A DNA stretch of 64,000 bases from Thalassia testudinum (lineage: Eukaryota; Streptophyta; Magnoliopsida; Alismatales; Hydrocharitaceae): assembly GCA_037157565.1 (NCBI GenBank), contig JAZHRO010000073.1, positions 18,110,501 to 18,174,500 on the forward strand, written 5' to 3'. Below the pieces are notes generated by a model, which was not told the origin of the DNA, made no database searches, and saw only the letters and a list, made by a program, of their open reading frames with translations. Positions 34,315-46,022 of the stretch are shown here, piece by piece (the stretch's first letter is position 1; every line of letters begins with the position of its first letter). Made by a program: the position numbers and the translations under genes.

Positions 34315-35943
34315 TGTTCGGTGCGTAATTCACGTTTTGAAAGTTATTTAGTTGTAGTATAGCGCGAAAACATGTCGATAAATAAATTTATAAAACTCCG
34401 ATGAGTACCGGGTTGTTCATAGGGAGGAAATCTCAATTTATGCAGAAGCGTTTCAATAAAATTAATTATAACTAGATATATATATGTATAAAGCAGATAT
34501 CCAGATAATCATAATTTTATTGCAATTAGATAAAGCTTTTCACAGTAGAAAATGCTAATAGAGACAGATAGATAGATAGATAGAAAGAGAGAGAGAGAGA
34601 AGAAAGTGGCATAGAAACGACGCCACTTGTGGGATGCTTGTGTGAGATGCGGCAGCACCTCAGATCCAGAGCACCAGGACAAAGTTGCAGAGGGGCGAAG
34701 AATTGCAGAGAAGACAATAGAAGGGATCTAGAGTTGATGGGAGAGAGAGATTCCAAGATGCCTTCAATTGGGGGGCCCTGGGCCTTCTTTTATAATTTTG
34801 ATGGAGGGAAAAAAGGGTATTTGAGGCCTTAATCTCTTGTCACAACTCCTATGTGATCTGATCAGTTGATTGGGAGATCAATAGCTTTGATTTGGCCTCA
34901 AAATAGCCTTCAAAAAGCCTTCTACGGTCGGATTTGCTCTGGTGGTGACATGTGGCAGCCGCTGGAATGTTGGATCAAAGATTGCACAGCCTTGCTTCCT
35001 CCTCATGCACCCGCTGCAACAACCTCTTTCCACGCACACACCCACAAGGCCCTTTTTAGCACCTTATCCTCAGCCGTCTGATCATGACGATCGGACGGCT
35101 TACGCGTGCTTGCCTTACCTTCTTAATCTCGCAAAACACGTGTGATCACACGTCTGCCTGTGAAGGGTTCTGATCGCGCCACATGGTTGCGCCTCTGCTC
35201 TCCGATCGCGCAATTGCATCCGCGCATGCCCGCACACCAATGTTGCTTCAATTTCATGTAGCGCACAGCTCGAACCGCATCTCGCGCTTACGCACGAGCG
35301 CGAGCCAATGCACTTCGTGAACCTTTTGTTATATATACTTGTTTATTTCTATTTATACTCATCCAATCTGGGCAGGCGACGTGGCGCGCTCGTAGCTGTT
35401 GGATGAAGATCCAACGACCCACAGCGTGTGGTGCAGCCCTCCTAGATGGGGCGGTGGTGAGGGTGCGTCTATGATGGCGCCACGTGGTGCTATCATGGCC
35501 GTCCATCTTCTTTTCTTTTATTTGGTGATGTAGACCTCCGATCGGGTTGATTTTTACGTCGTTGGACTATGATCATCGATCTGGATTCATCTGTGCGATT
35601 GGACTCTTCATTTGAGGCTTGGATCTTTGTCATTTGGCTCCATGATCTCCATTCTTCTATGGACTACACACGATGCTCTAGTTGTCTGATCGGGATGATT
35701 TCAGAACCATTGGACTCCCATCATCGTTCTGATCAGATCTGTCCGATCTGATATGACATCCATGGCTCGAATCATCTGCAATTAAAATCATCTCTCTTTA
35801 GGTCATAAAATGGCGATATTATCTATATGACTAATAAACTAGCTATTGTGCAAATTACGATGCCTATGAATGCATTATTCTTAAGTTATGCTAGAATCTA
35901 GTTTAATTTAGGTGATTTAGGTTGCATGATTGTTGTACAATCA
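34315..35943 (-). repeat. Element D 3' LTR
   Basis: 1629 bases. On the minus strand it begins TGATTGT-ACA-ACAATCA (35943-35927), a perfect 7-bp stem, and ends CGCACCGAACA at 34315. A TATA box (minus strand TTATAAAAG) lies at about 34787-34797. A (GATA)n/(GA)n microsatellite is at 34566-34602. The segment 35490-35760 is distantly similar to the E LTR (51770-52030). The target duplication cannot be checked because the other end is outside the window. Confidence 0.8.
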
Positions 35944-37560
35944 CACCCCCATACCTAAATCTTACTAGTCCCTAGCAAATGCATGATTCAATGCAAAGTG
36001 GTCCTACATGGGTAATTTTTATCAAGAGTTTGACTAGAGGTTTATATCTTTTATTTTCATCCAGTACTTTAGTAATCCAGATAATCATGAATGTGTTTTG
36101 TTGTAGTCTATGCAATGGATCCAAGTGAAAAGTCAATCTACATCTAAAGCCCATACTTCACCCTTAGTAAAAATCTATTGGGATAGGCAAACTTCCCCCT
36201 CGAGGTTATGAAGTAATCTATAAATTCAGCCCCAGCTTTTGGGTTAGGTAGAAGATTTTTGAGTCAAATGAATTTTATTTTGGTCGCTCACACTCATCTG
36301 GTGCTACATATAGACTAATACTTTAAAACCTAGATTTCCAGATTATTAAATAATTCAACTCAGAGAGAGGTGAGAAACTATTTTCTCTTTAGTTCCTTTG
36401 TACTCATTCTCTCTTTCTTTCTCTTCCCTTTTCTTTTTCTTTTTCTTTTCTTTCTTTTTGAGCTCACAATCTCACCAGATTTATTAGTATATTTGGTGGT
36501 CTCTCCTGGCACTAATACTTTGATTAGGTTCTGATAACTCTACGACTAAGTCAACAGTCCTTAGCCCGTATTCAGGTGGATAGAAATATAGAAAAGTAGG
36601 TCAAGGCTATTTTTGGTGGATCATGAGGGTGATGGGCATTGTTGCCTCAATACACTTGAAATAAACTCTAAAAACATTTATAAAGTCTTTTTTTTTTCTT
36701 TTCTATTCTTTTCTGCTTTTTCTTTCTCTCTTTTCTACTCTTTTTTTTCGTATATGTATATTTTTTTTTTTTCTATATGCGTAGACATATATACCTCTTT
36801 TCTTTCTTTTTCTTTTGCATCCAGACATCTATTAACGCAACACAGTAACACATACGACTTTTATTCTCGAGGCATTATTCGGGATTATGGGTGTTCAAGA
36901 GGATATTGGGTGGCTTATTTGGTGGAAGTGCCTATTCTCAGCACCAAGAAAGGAATGGATATGATAGAGTATTTTTGACCTTGATATCAAAATCCTCCTT
37001 CAGCCAAGGATTCCGTAAAGGATGATCGTAACCATCCACCTCGGTCCTAGTTTTATCAGAACCCGCTCTCTGCATATTTGCCGTATTTGGTGGCTCTCAA
37101 GAGATTCGTACTAAGAGCTTGTACACAGAAATCAAGAGCAAAAACTATGCCTAACTCCGAGTATCATTATCTCATTATCCAGAGTTTAAGATTCCTCATA
37201 CTAGCCTTAGAGCACCAGTAGACTTTCTACTCTCACCTCACACTTGTTTGGTGGATCTGTTAGAGGATAGTTTGCCTAACTCCCTAATTATTGTCCAAGG
37301 GTTTAGGAGAAGAAGCAATGCTTCTTCTCGACAAACTAAAGATGTTTATCGATCTTCACAAAGGATCCATTGCAAATTCTACGTGTAAGTGTGAAATTAT
37401 ACTGGATTCTAAATTCAGGAATCAACTTAAAAATAAATCCCTAATAAAACCTTAATAAAAATTCTTTATGCCTAATGCATTTTTTTCCTTTTTTTTTTAG
37501 ACATAAAGATAAGACATGTAGTGTCCACCCTCCCATGCCTATTCATTACAATGTCCCCAT
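35944..37560 (-). repeat. Element D 3' spacer with two polypurine modules
   Basis: Between the terminal tract (minus strand TTTAGGTATGGGGGTG, with a degenerate CTAG-GGA-CTAG hairpin at 35962-35979) and the internal module (minus strand hairpin AATG-GGGA-CATT at 37561-37550, then TAGGCATGGGAGG to 37528). The stretch 36200-37090 is homologous to element F 62130-62790 on the other strand, including two long purine runs (here pyrimidine on the top strand, 36380-36457 and 36687-36817). A GGGAGGCAACCCA motif, common after the coding region of this group, lies near 37675. No real ORF. Confidence 0.75.
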
Positions 37561-37879
37561 TGAAATGTATGCATGAAAATCAAAATATAATAAGCAAGAG
37601 AAGGGGATATCACCTGACTATGCTTGTTAATGCAGGTCAGTAGGGATGCAGAGCTACCTATACAGAGTACTGGGTTGCCTCCCAGCCAACTTTAAGTTTA
37701 ATGTCATTTACCGGACTTAAACCCAAAAATGAATGATTAGATTGATGGGTTGGGTCAGGATTAAAATAAAGATATGGTCATGTAGTACAAGGATCAGTGA
37801 TCCATAAATGCGAACCAGCTGATGGTGAATACCAAGCCCAAAGGGTTGGAAAAATAAAGTGAATAGGCTTGAAACTATT

Positions 37880-38705
37880 TACAGCCAGATGCTACAAAAG
37901 AGAGGAATATTAGTGTGGGTTCCAGAGTGGAAAGTAGATAGTGGCAACCTTAAGAATTGATGCATGAGGTAGGTAGATGAGGTGGATACAGGGTGGTCCA
38001 TGGGGAATAAATCATACGGGTCATAAAAGTGATGGGAAATGAAAGGAGGAACCCGAGTAGTGTAGTCCGAAATGGTATAAGAAACCACTTCGCAAGTCAA
38101 ATCAGGTGTGGATGGATGTCGAGTAGGTGAGTCAAATAAGATCCAGTGATCCATCTCAATAGTTCCAGACTTATCAAAGTCCTCAATCTTATCCCAGGGG
38201 TGATCAACAGTCTCATTTGAGTTGCCCAAATCTTATTTTAATTCATTTTTCCTTAGAACCACAAGATCGGGGTTTGGATTAGTCAACACCTCAAATCCTT
38301 TTTGGACTATATCTTCTGAGGGAATATCTTCTTGTTTATTCTTCCAAATCCCATGATTTAGCTAAAGTCTTTGCTCCCTCAGATAGATCCTCATAAGTCA
38401 TCCCCAGTAATTCTGCAATTTCTTGGACATCTTTTTCATAAGGGGATTGTCTATTTTGTTCAATCTCAAGATGTTGGGGATAATGGTTAGGTTTTTCCTC
38501 AGGACTCTGGTGCATGGGATCATTTAAGCACATCTGATCACAGTAACCCTCCGACAAGATGACATCAGAGCCATCCAACTGTGCTTGGCTTGGAGTGTCA
38601 CTATCCCCAATCTTTCTCTCTCCTTGATCTTGCTCTGATTCTCCCAAATCATCCATGTTGTCCAATTGTGTGTCTTTAAACATAAAAGACTCATACTCCA
38701 ACTCA
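37880..38705 (-). pseudogene. Element D acidic ORF remnant, part 2
   Basis: Two neighbouring minus-strand segments: 38701-38336 (EYESFMFKDTQLDNMDDLGE ... EIAELLGMTYEDLSEGAK) and 38229-37880 (SGTIEMDHWILFD ... HPVSTSSTYLMHQFLRLPLS). Strongly acidic, no known domain. The first segment matches element H near 30690, so it is a shared family trait and not random sequence. I cannot assign a function; it occupies the place where protease/RT would be in an autonomous element. Confidence 0.5.
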
Positions 38706-38734
38706 CTATGAATTGGCTCCTCAAAATAGAATGG

Positions 38735-39061
38735 TTACAATTCAGGGCCTAAATCAAGATGTATTTCTTCAAGTGAGTCTTCCTCCTCAAAGTCAGTTTT
38801 TGGGATATCAAAATCATTTATTAGTTCAGTTGTAGGCCTGGGTAGGATTTGTTCTACATAATCACAGGGTTGGTGGTTGGGCTTAGTGTATGTAGAGGTT
38901 GGGATTGGATAAGATGTCATACTTAAGGTTAGATCCTCAACCTTGAGTGGCTTACCAGCAACTTGTTTCATACTCGGACAAGTTTTATCACCTTGTGCTT
39001 TCCGGATTCTATTGAGTTGTTTTGTTAGATTATCTATGTTTCTTTTATTAGCTTCACTCAT
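38735..39061 (-). pseudogene. Element D acidic ORF remnant, part 1
   Basis: Minus-strand segment starting with a basic, helix-like stretch (NKRNIDNLTKQLNRIRKAQG) and ending acidic (EEEDSLEEIHLDLGPEL). The final eight residues have a near-identical counterpart in element H at about 30625. A tail of YIHTKPN-type low-complexity sequence lies between. No known domain. Confidence 0.5.
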
Positions 39062-39455
39062 CCCCTGGACTACTTGGAGTAATTCGGTGATCTCAGGATC
39101 ACCGCCATGGTCAGGGATTTGATCAGGCTTAGGATAATAATTTCCAGGATTTCTTTCATTAATTGAATCAGAATATCTTTCGTCTGAATACCTAGGGTAA
39201 GAATCATATCCTTGGTTGGTTGGTGTAGGGTTATCCCAATGAGAAGGTGAAGTTGTTTGGGTAGGATTAGGATAATTTGAACAGTGATTTCGAGGATAGG
39301 ATTAGTATTGTAGGTATTGGGATTCTAAGTCATATCCATGATCTGGGGAGAGATGAGTCTGGCTGAACAGGTCAAGATAACTGGTCATGCCAGGCAAGTG
39401 TTGGTCCTATATGGAGAGTCTCTTTAGACTGTATAGATTCTTGATATCCAGAGAT

Positions 39456-39761
39456 TCATGTGGGATTTGAGATAGGCCTGGCTATACTCGAGGAATATGA
39501 GGTATAGGAAATGGAATCAAGTCTCGGGTATTGATGAGAGTTCTCCCAACCTGAAGAAGTTGAAGTAAGGGAAGGGTTGGGATAGGGAGAAAAGGAGGAA
39601 TAGTGTGAGGCAAAGGAGTATGGGTTCATGGTTTCCTCCTTAATCAGTTCTTCCTCATGGCAATTGGATATTGGAGTGTATTCAAAAAATTTGGGTCTTT
39701 TCTTTTGTTTACTCTCTAAAGGTGGTACCAAATCAGGGTTCAGAGACCTTTTAGCATCCAT
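39456..39761 (-). pseudogene. Element D gag-like N-terminal ORF
   Basis: 101 codons from an ATG at 39761: MDAKRSLNPDLVPPLESKQK, then a Ser/Tyr/Pro-rich segment. It lies where gag begins in related elements, about 240 bases from the E insertion. There is no capsid core or zinc knuckle. The sequence between 39455 and 39062 translates only with many stops. Gag assignment rests on position alone. Confidence 0.35.
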
Positions 39762-40000
39762 GTACCAGAAGAAAGTTAAAAGATGAGAAAGAGAAGACAG
39801 ATGAGAGAAACCCTCACCCGCTCAATGCAAGCAATCAAACTGATCCTTAGAGTGTCAACCCTAATTAGACCTGATCCTAGCTCCCCAAAACACGACTGGG
39901 TTAGATCAACCCTTGAATTACTTGGCTGGCTAGAAGGGTAGGACCCCTTAGGACACCTCGCATGGTGGGACACCACTAAAGGTTAACGCGATTACCGCAC

Positions 40001-40661
40001 TGATTGCACGGGTTTCGCATGTTTGAAATTGGGGTTACAAGTAACCCGTCGTAGTAGTTGCAAAACTCGTGATCAAATATAATTTATACTGAAACTCCAA
40101 GGGAGTCCCAGGTTAAACACAGGGAGGCGACATTTACTTTGTATGAAAACCACACTTCAATTTGTTTCTTTTTGGTGTTTTAGGGTTTTGTTACTTTTTT
40201 TGTTTTGAAAGAAAATGACAATCAATCACAAGAAAGAGATAGAATTGAATCTGATATATTGCATGAATGTCAATTACAATAATATAGAAAACATAAAAAG
40301 AGAGGGAGGTGAGAAGAAATCTCCCAAAGCGGCTGTTCAGTGAGACAATGGCGCCTGGCGGAAGCTTGGATGAAAAAGTTAGGAAGTAGGATGATGGAGG
40401 TGAGAAGTGAGAGGTCATCGGGTAGAGGAAAGCTCCAGCGCAGCTCCAGCATGGAGGTGAGAAGGAGTAGGTGATCTGCTACCGGAATGGAGCTGGGAGG
40501 ACGGCTCCAAGGCAACCTATGAATGGGGATGGGAAGTTGGAGGAGTATTTGGTGGGGCAGAGTCTCGTTACACTAATAGGTGCCCTGGGAGCCTGATAAC
40601 AAACTCTAATAGAGTGTTGGTAGGCTTGCTAGAGCTTGGGAGTAGGTGGGAGTAGAGTAGG
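40001..40661 (-). repeat. Element E 3' LTR, left part
   Basis: Begins TGATTGCACGGG at 40001, the minus-strand end of the LTR. The minus-strand pattern ACTACTACGACG and GACCTGGGACT is shared with the end of solo LTR S (16170-16235). It runs to the left target copy GTAGG (40657-40661) of element C and resumes at 51382. The left neighbour is the gag-proximal part of element D. Boundary chosen from the TG and alignment with S; a matching duplication is not available. Confidence 0.7.
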
Positions 40662-42100
40662 TGATAAGTCAATTTTCACTTTCGAATATTGTATTAAGAT
40701 GATTTGTCGTTGTAGGATCAAAGTGGTGGAAAATCGCTTAACAAAAAAAATTAAAATTAAACCACTCACAGGAGAGCGGGTCGTGCCCACAGGGAGGCAA
40801 AACTCGCAATTAGGTCAAAATCAAGTTTGCTAAGCTATTCGCCAGATCAAACAATGCCTATGTAGCTCTGAAAGCAAACCTTAAATTTATGGACAAGTCA
40901 AGGGGTGTGAATGTAATTTTACGTCAGAAAATTATTCATGTGCAAAGGTATGCCATGTACTATTCACTTGGATGCATACGAAAATGCCATTCAAAATTAA
41001 ATTCAATGCACATAGAGATGAATAATAAGGTTTAACAATTATCTAGAAGCATGAGCATTAAGGCATAAATTCACCACAATAAAATTATCATAAATCAAAA
41101 TTCATTTGCGTGGCAATGGCGTAAAAAGTAATTATTAATTGAGGTTGAAACAGGGGATTAGCATTCGGGTGAGCTTGTGCACAGATGGAGAGATGGACGG
41201 CGAGTTGGCGGCCGGAGGTAGCCCTCTCCGATCCACACCTGATGGTGGTGGCGGCTCAATGGATGGTGGTGGAGCTGGCCTGCCGGAGGAAAGAAGTGGC
41301 GGCGGTGGAGGATGCTGCTGCTGGTCGCGAGTGCTGCAGGTGAGAGGGCAGTGCGCGGGCACTGCAGGCGCTACAGGCGTGCGCGGGGCATGGGTGCGTG
41401 GGGTGAAGGTGCTGTTGGAGGACACGCGCGGGGCAGATGGCGCGCGGGAGTGTTGGCTGAGGTGAGGGCGCACAGTGGCTGGGGCGCTTGGTAGGGTGTG
41501 CTGGAGTGTGGGTGGACTGGAGATGAAGGTGCGAGCAAGGTGCGCTGGAGATGAAGTGTTGGCAAGAGATGTTGTAGAGACTCTTGGCAGTGTGGGCTGT
41601 CACCCCACACACCCACGGTGGTGGAGTCACACTGCCGCGGTGAAAGGCCGGTGGTATGGAATGGATGAGAAGCAAAGCTCTCAATGCACAGTAAGGAACA
41701 AAGTGGTGGAGGCCTCCCCCTCAACTACAGCTCTTCCTTCTCTTTTGTAGCAACAGCTACAAAGATTTGAAATTCAAAACACCATAGAATCAATGTGATG
41801 CACAAGAGGAGGAGGCGGAGATGGAGTTACCTGCAAAGGAGAAGAAGAATAAAAGAATAAAATAATTAGGGTTATTTATACATAACTCCTTAACTTCTAT
41901 GTTAATTAAAATAGTGCACCTAATTAATTAACTAATTAAATGATGCAATCCTAGGTAAATTCTAAATGCATGAATTATGCACTTAAGCTAAAAATATGAA
42001 TTAATTTATTTACATCGTAATGTATGCTATCTAAATGTTAAAATTAACTTAATATCTAGACATTTAGATACTTAAATAGCCCACAAATATGGGCTAATCA
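40662..42100 (-). repeat. Element C 3' LTR
   Basis: On the minus strand it starts TGATTAGCCCATATTTGTGG (ending at 42100 on the top strand) and ends CGACTTATCA-like at 40662. The start contains the perfect stem TAGCCCA-TATTTG-TGGGCTA. A GC-rich, repeat-bearing segment (about 41190-41560) is full of fortuitous ORFs and differs from the other LTR by many small insertions and deletions. TATA box (minus strand TATAAATAA) near 41870-41880. Confidence 0.95.
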
Positions 42101-43165
42101 AATACCCCCATGTTTAGTTTTTGCTAGTCCCTAGCAAATCCAAGCAAAACCTAACACTCCAAGTAAACTAGCCAACCCAATCGGCCTTCCTTTAGAAACA
42201 TATTAAGTTCAAACTTTAGACCTAAGGTTCCCAAGTAGTTGCTAATTTAGAAACAAGGTCTGCTAAAGATGAGTTGCAGGCACAAGTTTCCCTGATTTCT
42301 GACTCTACCCTAAGGTTTATTGATCCCTGAGATTAAAGCATCCGTGCATGTGCATTGGTTTGAGTTATTTGAGGTTGGTATGATTGCCAACCTAGAAAGG
42401 AAAAAGGAGTTTTTTTTTTAATAATATATATATTTTTTTGTTTGATTCCTCTAAGTCTAACCTCAGATTAGCTATCAACACGGTCTGTGTCAGATTCATT
42501 GTCCCCATCACTATACCTCGAAGGGTGCTTGGCTTTCGATGCTTCGAGGTAAAATCGCCCATAGCGACCCCAAGAACTCCTAGCAATCGACACTTCGAGA
42601 AAGTATCGCCCATGGATTTCTTAAGCGAATTCAGGCCTGTGGCAATCGACACTTCGAGATAGGGCCGGCCATGGTACCTGAACCACACAATGTGCTTACA
42701 TGCACCCAGTAGGATGGATATCCTAAGAGACAAGCGCCGAGGAGGTAATATGTTATCATCGCATCCTTAAGGTGAGTATATACTTTACCTCTCCTAAGTC
42801 AAAACTAAGAGAACCAAATTTCTTTTAAGAAAGGAATTAAGGTGATCACTTACTTACACTAGACCAAGTGTGTGAAATTTGGATGCTTGGGTTACAAGGA
42901 CCCGTAAACCAAAAGGTAGAACAAGACTCCAGATACTACCCCACCTTTTAACTCAATCCCTAGCTTCGCTTCCTCAACCTCTTGAGGAATGGTCTGCAAC
43001 TTAACTCCTACTTAAGTTTTTAAGTCCACAAAGGACCCTAATGGTCTAAAGCTATTAGCTCACTTAGCTTCTAAAGTTCGACCCTAGAATCAACTTAGTC
43101 TCACCTAGAGTTCTGATTTGCTTAAGAATGTAGGGCCTAGCCAGTTAAGCTCAAAACTTTTTTTA

Positions 43166-43222
<57 letters not shown>

Positions 43223-43370
43223 TAAATGCAATATGCTTGAATGAATGCAAAATATAGACATGCTATAAACAAATGCCTCAGGCCCTCTCCCCCATGCCTA
43301 GTTCAAATAATGTCCTCATTGGAAACAAAAATAGTTAAAGGAAGATATTACCTGAGGCGGAGAATGGTAG
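42101..43370 (-). repeat. Element C 3' spacer with two polypurine modules and three hairpin repeats
   Basis: Terminal polypurine tract, minus strand ACATGGGGGTATT (42113-42101), preceded by the perfect hairpin TTTGCTAG-GGA-CTAGCAAA (42138-42120). Three repeats, minus strand, at 42674-42640, 42615-42581 and 42564-42530, spaced 59 and 51 bases as in element A (59 and 50). An (AT)n run at 43165-43214. Internal module: hairpin AATG-AGGA-CATT (43320-43309) and TAGGCATGGGGGAGA (43301-43287). The block 42480-42770 aligns with element A 10000-10290. Confidence 0.88.
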
Positions 43371-43373
43371 GAG

Positions 43374-44640
43374 CTAAGGCTCCTCAAGAGTGACCTTGTC
43401 AACCAGATGGCCATCCAAAGTGATGTATGGTTTTAACCGTTGACCGTTGACGATGAAGGGAGTTGCTGAAGAGGAAGGGCTTTTAATCTCCACAGCTCCA
43501 TGCGGAAACACTTTAGTGATTATGTAAGGCCCATCCCAACAAGATTTTAACTTCCCAGGAAAAAGATTAAGTTTGGAATTGAAAAGCCAGACTTGTTGGT
43601 TTGACTCAAAGGTCTTTCGAAGTATATACTTATCATGCAAGACCTTAGTTCTTTCTTTATAAGCTTGAGTGGTGTCATAAGCATCATTCCTCAGCTCCTC
43701 AAGCTCACTTAATTCCAGAAGTCGTGCCTTACTCGCCTTCTCTAAATCCATATTAACACTTCGAATAGCCCAAAGTGCCCTATGTTCCAACTCAACGGGT
43801 AAATGGCATGCTTTCCCATACACAATCCGAAATGGAGAAGTACCCAAAGGGGTCTTATAGGTCGTTCGATAAGCCCACAAAGCATCATCGAGCTTTTGGG
43901 ACCAGTCTTTCCTATCAGGTCTAACGGTCTTTTCTAAAATATTTTTTATCTCCCTATTCAACACTTCAACCTGGCCACTCATCTAAGGATGGTAAGGGGT
44001 AGTGACCTTGTGAGTCACTCCCAGACTCCTGATTAGCCGATTGAAGTGGTGGTTTTGAAAATGAGGTCCCCCATCACTTATAATGGTCTTGGGGCAGCCG
44101 AATCGAGATATGATATTGGCCTTCACAAATTTCAAAATCGCAGAGTGGTCATTTGTGCATGTAGGAATGGCCTTTATCCATTTAGAGACATAATCAACTG
44201 CCACCAAGATATATTCATAACCATGGGATGAAGGGAAGGGCCCATAAAGTCAATTCCCCACACATCAAAAATTTCAATAGATTGAATAGGGTGTTGAGGC
44301 ATTTCATTCCTCTTCCCAATCGTTCTAGTCCGTTGACATCTAATACAGGCCTTAATAAAATTATGAGAATTCTTAAATAATGAAGGCCACCAAAAACCAG
44401 ACTAGAGAACCTTAAAAGCAGTTTTTGTAGCACCAAAGTGTCCTCCACAATGAAGTTCATGGAAAAAACTTAGCACACTTTGTTGTTCCTCTTCAGGTAC
44501 ACAACATCTCAATACTTGGTCTTGTCCAATTCTAAATAATTTAGGCTCTTCCCAATGAAAATATCTTGCTTGGGAAATGAATCTCTTCCTTTTCTGCTCA
44601 TCCCAAGAGCCAAGAGTTTCTCCAGTGACCAAGTAATTTA
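43374..44640 (-). pseudogene. pol: Element C integrase
   Basis: Minus strand. N-terminal zinc finger: [20 protein letters not shown], then a TAG at 44404-44402 in place of CAG, and CIRCQ. Core: GIDFMGPF (first Asp), a frameshift near 44230, [22 protein letters not shown] (second Asp), a TAG before MSGQVEV at 43985-43983, and LNREIKNILEKTV (Glu). The C-terminal part (43982-43374) is intact: WAYRTTYKTPLGTSPF, LHDKYILRKTF, WLFNSKLNLFPGKLKS, WDGPYIITKVFPHGAVEI, ending VTLEEP. All three catalytic residues survive, but stops and a frameshift separate them. Confidence 0.9.
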
Positions 44641-45240
44641 CGTTATCAGCATACCAAGGTAAAGTTGGTGTTACCGCCAACAGGGTTTCATCGGGAAATG
44701 TCTTGCGGATGTCTCCAGAAAGAGAGTCATTAAGTGGAAGGCAAGACAGGTGGTCAGCCACAACATTTTCTACTCCTTTCTTTTCACGTATCTCCAAGTC
44801 AAATTCTTTAAGGAGTAGGATCCACCTAATCAGACGTGGCTTAGAATCTTTCTTAGCAATGAGATGTTTCACTGCCGCATGATCAGTGAAAATAACCACC
44901 TTAGACCAAAGAAGATATGACCTAAACTTCTCCAGAACAAAAACTACAGCAAGTAATTCTTTTTCAGTGACGTGTAGTTTTGCTGAGGTTCAGTTAAAAT
45001 TTTGCTGGCATAATACAACACATGAGGTCTTCCCTCAACCCTTTGTCCAAGGACTACTCCCACTGCATAATCTGAAGCATCACACATCAACTCAAATGGG
45101 AGTGTCCAATCAGGAGCTCGGAGAATAGGTGTAGAGATCAAGGCCTCCTTCAAAGTTTGAAAGGCCTCGGCACACTTTGAATCAAAATTGAAGGAAGATT
45201 CCTTCGCCAACAAGTCACAAAGTGGCCTAGAAATTTTATT
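44641..45240 (-). pseudogene. pol: Element C RNase H
   Basis: Minus strand. FELMCDASDYAVGVVLGQRV carries the first Asp; the Glu segment is disturbed by a frameshift near 44965 ([13 protein letters not shown] where related copies keep EKELLAV); [18 protein letters not shown] carries the next Asp. It ends in [15 protein letters not shown], the link to integrase. Frameshifts at about 45243 and 44965 separate it from RT and divide it. Confidence 0.85.
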
Positions 45241-46022
45241 AAATTTTTAATAAAGCACCTATAAAAGCTGGCATGGCCTAGAAAGGATCTAATCTGTTTG
45301 ACATTCGTGGGCAATGAGAGTTTGGAAATAGAATCAATCCTGGCTTTATCTACTTCCAAACCTCTCTCGGATACAACATGCCCAAGTACAATTCCTTTCT
45401 GTACCATGAAATGAATTTAATCCCAGCTGAGGACTAAACCAATCTCCTTACATCACTTCAACACATTCTCTAGGTGCAGGAGACACTGGTCAAAAGACGA
45501 GCCATAAATGGAGAAGTCATCCATAAACACCTCAACACACTCGTCAATCATGTCTGAAAAAATAGGCTTCATACACCGCTGGAAGGTTGCAGGGGCATTA
45601 CATAATCCAAACAGCATACGCCTGAATGCAAAAGTACCAAAAGGACTCGTGAATGTCATCTTCTCCTGGTCATCAAGGAAGACTACAACCTGGTTGTACC
45701 CAGAATATCCATCAAGAAAGCAATAGTACTTATTCCCTGCCAATTTCTTGAGAATTTGATCAATAAAAGGCAAGGGAAAGTGATCCTTCTGGGTAGCGTT
45801 GTTCAGCCTACGGTAATCAATACAGACCCTCTATCCAGTTGAGGGTCTAGTGACAACTTGTTCACCTTGGTCGTTGAATTCCATAGTAAAGCCTGCCTTC
45901 TTTGGCAACACATGAATAGGACTTACCCATTTACTATCTGCAATGGGATATATGATCCTAGCATCCAACCACTTCAGGATTTCCTTTTTAACCACCTCCC
46001 TCATATTAGGGTTTAGACGTCT
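45241..46022 (-). pseudogene. pol: Element C reverse transcriptase
   Basis: Minus strand. From a TAG at 46025-46023 (CAG codon in the RDMQRRLNPN segment of F), through KWVSPIHVLPKKAG, VCIDYRRLNNATQKDHFPLP, FLDGYSGYNQVVVF, FRRMLFGLCNAPATFQRC, FMDDFSIYGSSFDQ (catalytic), then GIVLGHVVSERGLEVDKARI. Stops: TAG at 45833-45831 replacing a conserved Trp, and TGA near 45455 replacing an Arg. The frame is otherwise continuous with protease. Confidence 0.9.

Larger units (their letters stand above)
34315..40000 (-). mobile_element. Element D: non-autonomous Athila/Tat-type LTR element (3' part, interrupted by E)
   Basis: Reads on the minus strand. 3' LTR at 34315-35943, terminal polypurine tract just right of it (35944-35957), a non-coding spacer to about 37560, then remnants of an acidic ORF and a gag-like ORF up to 39761. 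No protease, RT, RNase H or integrase was found in the 4.06 kb visible. The sequence is cut at 40001 by element E, so its primer site and 5' LTR would lie right of the window. Its spacer is homologous to that of autonomous element F, which suggests mobilisation in trans (inference). Confidence 0.7.

Noticed and set aside
36613..36978. Plus-strand ORF with a hydrophobic Phe/Ser-rich start
   Set aside because: It translates the pyrimidine run of the D spacer on the strand opposite to the element. No domain.
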